Assembly (NCBI GenBank): GCA_964554475.1
Contig: CAZKOT010000009.1
Span: forward strand, 1-37,534
Length of the DNA stretch: 37,534 nucleotides
Reading direction: 5' to 3'
From: CAJKWP01 sp964554475
Lineage (GTDB): Bacteria > Bacillota > Clostridia > Christensenellales > UBA1242
Positions 35,270-37,534 of this stretch are shown here, piece by piece; the first letter of the stretch is position 1, and each line of letters begins with the position of its first letter. The position numbers and the translations under genes are program-made. The notes under the pieces were generated by a model. The model was not told where the DNA came from. It saw only the letters and a list, made by a program, of their open reading frames with translations, and did no database searches.

Positions 35270-35822
35270 ACTTTTTATTCCTCCAATTCTTTATTTTTGC
35301 AATTGCAAAACTGTAAAGCAAATCAAATAATGAAACAGAAATTTTTATACGAAAATTTAATTTAAAAATTTTTTCATTAAATTCTGTTTTATTTCCTATT
35401 TCAATTGGCCCTGTTTGTTTAAAATTTTTCAAATAAGCACAAATAACACAAATTATTTCAAGAACTGCTCCAGATAGCATTGCTGATGTAAAAGCGTCAC
35501 CTGCACCGACTTTAGAAAAAAAATGGACTGTTTTAATTTTGAGTTTGTTTTTAAATTGATTAATTAAATTTTTTATGTAACGAAATTGTTCAGGGTCAAG
35601 TACAATTTGGACTTCGGTTGCTTTTTTATTCCCCTTATTTTTAATTTCAATTCCCAAACCTTTAATTTTAAAAATTGCAATTCTAAATCGAAAAAATAAA
35701 AATTTTATACCAAACACACCTTTATTTTTATAAGGGTCGTAGTTAAAACCAATTGAGTAATTAACCGGAATAACAATTAACAAAATTACAAATAAAACAA
35801 TAATCAAAAATAAACTTTCCAT
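35226..35822 (-). CDS. DUF2953 family membrane-associated protein
   Basis: The 198-aa protein has an N-terminal membrane helix (about 3-22) followed by a beta-rich start (VNYSIGFNYD), a middle helix and the family's SLFDLLYSFAIAKIK C-terminal segment. DUF2953 genes commonly precede ytfJ in clostridia, as here. Function is unknown. There is no clear Shine-Dalgarno before the ATG. The long 44-base overlap with ytfJ is notable. Confidence 0.8.
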   Translation of the reverse strand: MESLFLIIVLFVILLIVIPVNYSIGFNYDPYKNKGVFGIKFLFFRFRIAIFKIKGLGIEIKNKGNKKATEVQIVLDPEQFRYIKNLINQFKNKLKIKTVHFFSKVGAGDAFTSAMLSGAVLEIICVICAYLKNFKQTGPIEIGNKTEFNEKIFKLNFRIKISVSLFDLLYSFAIAKIKNWRNKKYERNRKQKLRRKSA

Positions 35823-35980
35823 GTTTAGTATTATTTGTAATTATTTAAAATATTATTATTAAAAAATTTTTTTTGTATTTTTTTTACATTTTAACAATAG
35901 ACATAAATTTATAAATTAAATTAACTATTTACTTTTTTTAAAATGTATAATATACTAATCGTATAATAAAGGAATAAAAG

Positions 35981-36517
35981 ATGGATGAATCTGAAAATAA
36001 AGTAAAATTTCTCGACCATTTTTGTCAAATAGGCTATCATGTGGCAACAGTTATTTTAGAAAACAAAACATATGAAATTATAGGATATTCCTCTCAAGAA
36101 ATTGTAATATATTCTTCTTTTAAAAAAAATGATGGTTTTTACCTAACACTTGAAAAAGATGAAAATACTGCTCAAAAAGTTTTTAATGTGTTTGAAAAAT
36201 TTATTAATGAATCTGAAGTTATTATTTATAATTCAGGCATTGATACAAAAAATAATTTTACAATCGTTGCAAAAGTAATTTTTAATGGAAAAAAATATGC
36301 AATTGTGCAATCAAAAATAACCGATTTATTGAATGTTCTTTCGTTTGAAAACGGAAAAATTGTTAATGATGAAAGTATTATTCAACAAATAAATTTAAAA
36401 TTACAAAATTATATTTATCAGCAGACAACTGATAATTATTATGACAATATTAATGATAACCCTAAAACTAATCACAATTATGATGATAAAGACAATTACA
36501 ACAGTATGTTTATTTAA
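35981..36517 (+). CDS. Uncharacterised protein, possibly DUF1292-like
   Basis: I do not recognise the family with confidence. The 178-aa protein is soluble and beta-rich, ending in an Asn/Asp/Tyr-rich tail (about 145-178). The segment FTIVAKVIFNGKKYAIVQSK followed by FENGKIVNDESI resembles the F-x-x-x-x-x-[FY]-x-GKKYA...DE pattern of DUF1292 proteins, but weakly. AAGGA precedes the ATG; TATAAT boxes occur just upstream (for example 35946-35951). It is a single-gene unit with its own terminator. Confidence 0.7.
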   Translation: MDESENKVKFLDHFCQIGYHVATVILENKTYEIIGYSSQEIVIYSSFKKNDGFYLTLEKDENTAQKVFNVFEKFINESEVIIYNSGIDTKNNFTIVAKVIFNGKKYAIVQSKITDLLNVLSFENGKIVNDESIIQQINLKLQNYIYQQTTDNYYDNINDNPKTNHNYDDKDNYNSMFI

Positions 36518-36544
36518 TTTAGCAAAACAAGCTAAATTTTTTTT
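36516..36544 (+). terminator. Intrinsic terminator
   Basis: An eight-pair stem AATTTAGC / GCTAAATT with a seven-base loop is followed by a run of T. It overlaps the stop codon of the preceding gene. Confidence 0.9.
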
Positions 36545-36638
36545 ATTTTCCCGCAACAAAAAATGGACTAAAAAATTATAGTTTTAAAAATATATTTATA
36601 TTTATTTTTTTTATCACCATTTAACATTATTTTGTCAG

Positions 36639-37534
36639 TCAGGACAATTTTTTATTACATAAATTGTAATAAACATATGCAACACGGTCTTCTTTAACTA
36701 TTTTTAAAACGTTTGCAAAAATCTCTTTTGCCTTTTGATAATCACCAATTTCATATGCATTTACTGCTTTTTCAAAATCAGTTTTACAAAAATATAATTT
36801 TTCACGCTTATATTTTGAATAAGCATCTAAATTTTCAAAAATTCTTATTTCATTATTATTTTTTTCAATATTGAACGAGCCGATGTATCTGTAATTAATA
36901 GGATAATTTGATGAAAGAGTGTTTAAAGTTCGTTTTGAAAATATTATTTTACTTCCAAAAATAGAGTTTACTTTTTCCATTTTTGAATTTATTTCGTCAT
37001 TTTCAAAGATAATTGTTAAATTTTTTTGTTCTTTTTCGCCAGCGACGCAAAAAATTGCTTCACAAGTGTTAATTGCTACATTAATTTCTATTTTATCAAA
37101 ATGGTTTTGATGTTCGAAGTTTTTTTCTTCAATTGTTAAAACAATTTTTTTTGAACATTCAAGCGCATCTTCTGAATTTGGAAAAATTGATGAAATTCCA
37201 TCACCTAAAAACCTTTCAACAAAACCGCCATATTTTCTAATAATTGGTGAGATTAAATTAAGATAAGAGTTAATTAAATTAAAATTTTCTTCTAGATTTG
37301 TTGATGCTTTTGAATTTGAAATTTTACAAATTAGTGTTGTTACTTCTTTTTGAATTTTATTTCCAAGTTCCAGTTCTAAAATATTACTTTTTCCAAAAAA
37401 TTTTAAAAAATGTTTAGGAACAAATTTTTCGTATTGTGAACTTGTTTGATGAATAAAATTGTCTTTTTGTTTAAAATTTTCATTTATTTTGTTCAGTGCA
37501 AATTCAATATGTTTAAATTGTTTACCTCCTCCAA
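36639..37534 (-). CDS. Class III cyclase-like protein, C-terminal part, degenerate catalytic site (cut by window edge)
   Basis: The frame is open to the right edge, so the N-terminus is missing; about 298 codons are present. The sequence follows the class III adenylate/guanylate cyclase pattern: YEKFVPKHFLKFFGKSNILE, then RKYGGFVERFLGDGISSIFP, and a late ENDEINSKME segment at the place of the family's VNxASR motif. A TPR-like end (FEKAVNAYEIGDYQKAKEIF) is common in such proteins. The second metal-binding Asp is present (37200-37202), but the first, normally in F-x-D-I, is Lys (CKIS, codon 37323-37325), and the usual late Arg is not seen. It is probably a non-catalytic pseudo-cyclase with a sensory or binding role. 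Confidence 0.75.
   Translation of the reverse strand, partial: GGGKQFKHIEFALNKINENFKQKDNFIHQTSSQYEKFVPKHFLKFFGKSNILELELGNKIQKEVTTLICKISNSKASTNLEENFNLINSYLNLISPIIRKYGGFVERFLGDGISSIFPNSEDALECSKKIVLTIEEKNFEHQNHFDKIEINVAINTCEAIFCVAGEKEQKNLTIIFENDEINSKMEKVNSIFGSKIIFSKRTLNTLSSNYPINYRYIGSFNIEKNNNEIRIFENLDAYSKYKREKLYFCKTDFEKAVNAYEIGDYQKAKEIFANVLKIVKEDRVAYVYYNLCNKKLS

Overview
This window looks like a piece of chromosome from an uncultured, very AT-rich, spore-forming member of the Firmicutes, most likely in Clostridia. The evidence is a complete spoIIIA cluster (spoIIIAA to spoIIIAH), the neighbouring asp23-nusB-xseA-xseB block, the sporulation genes ytfJ (gerW) and a dacF/dacB-type carboxypeptidase, RNase Y, a ThiI without a rhodanese domain, and Gram-positive style Shine-Dalgarno sites. 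A run of 10 N inside parE and a frame break in RNase Y suggest a draft, probably metagenomic, assembly. TGA works as a stop here: it forms the ATGA stop/start overlaps at asp23/nusB and spoIIIAD/spoIIIAE, and Trp is written TGG throughout.

Layout from left to right. Positions 72-1876 (minus) hold serine acetyltransferase and a tyrosine recombinase. Positions 2076-9199 (plus) hold serS, an orphan Pol-beta-type nucleotidyltransferase, and a type IIA topoisomerase pair, parE-parC by preference. Positions 9343-11245 (plus) hold nth overlapping obgE. Positions 11395-14452 (minus) hold a protein joining a PadR-like DNA-binding domain to a four-helix membrane region, and a CYTH-family gene interrupted by an in-frame TGA although its promoter and ribosome site are intact. 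Positions 14468-18823 (minus) hold RNase Y, thiI and a cysteine desulfurase; the last two form the 4-thiouridine tRNA pathway. Positions 18964-22373 (plus) hold pheS-pheT. Positions 22528-25538 (minus) hold an HD-domain gene with an apparent ATT start, a Nudix gene, an unidentified 108-nt structured RNA element, and proS.

Positions 25715-33260 (minus) form a long block: asp23-nusB-xseA-xseB from one good sigma-A type promoter, and spoIIIAA-AH, which encodes the channel between mother cell and forespore. Positions 33721-35822 (minus) hold a DUF2953 protein, ytfJ and a D,D-carboxypeptidase in overlapping order, also a sporulation or envelope theme. Small uncharacterised plus-strand genes sit at 33461 and 35981. 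The right edge cuts through a class III cyclase-like protein whose first metal-binding Asp is replaced by Lys.

Most genes are housekeeping. The parts most worth a second look are the 108-nt RNA-like element, the orphan nucleotidyltransferase, the membrane-anchored PadR-like regulator, the pseudo-cyclase, the ATT-started HD gene, the interrupted CYTH gene, and a repeated promoter layout (-10 box, six bases, ATG, no Shine-Dalgarno) that points to leaderless transcripts for four genes.
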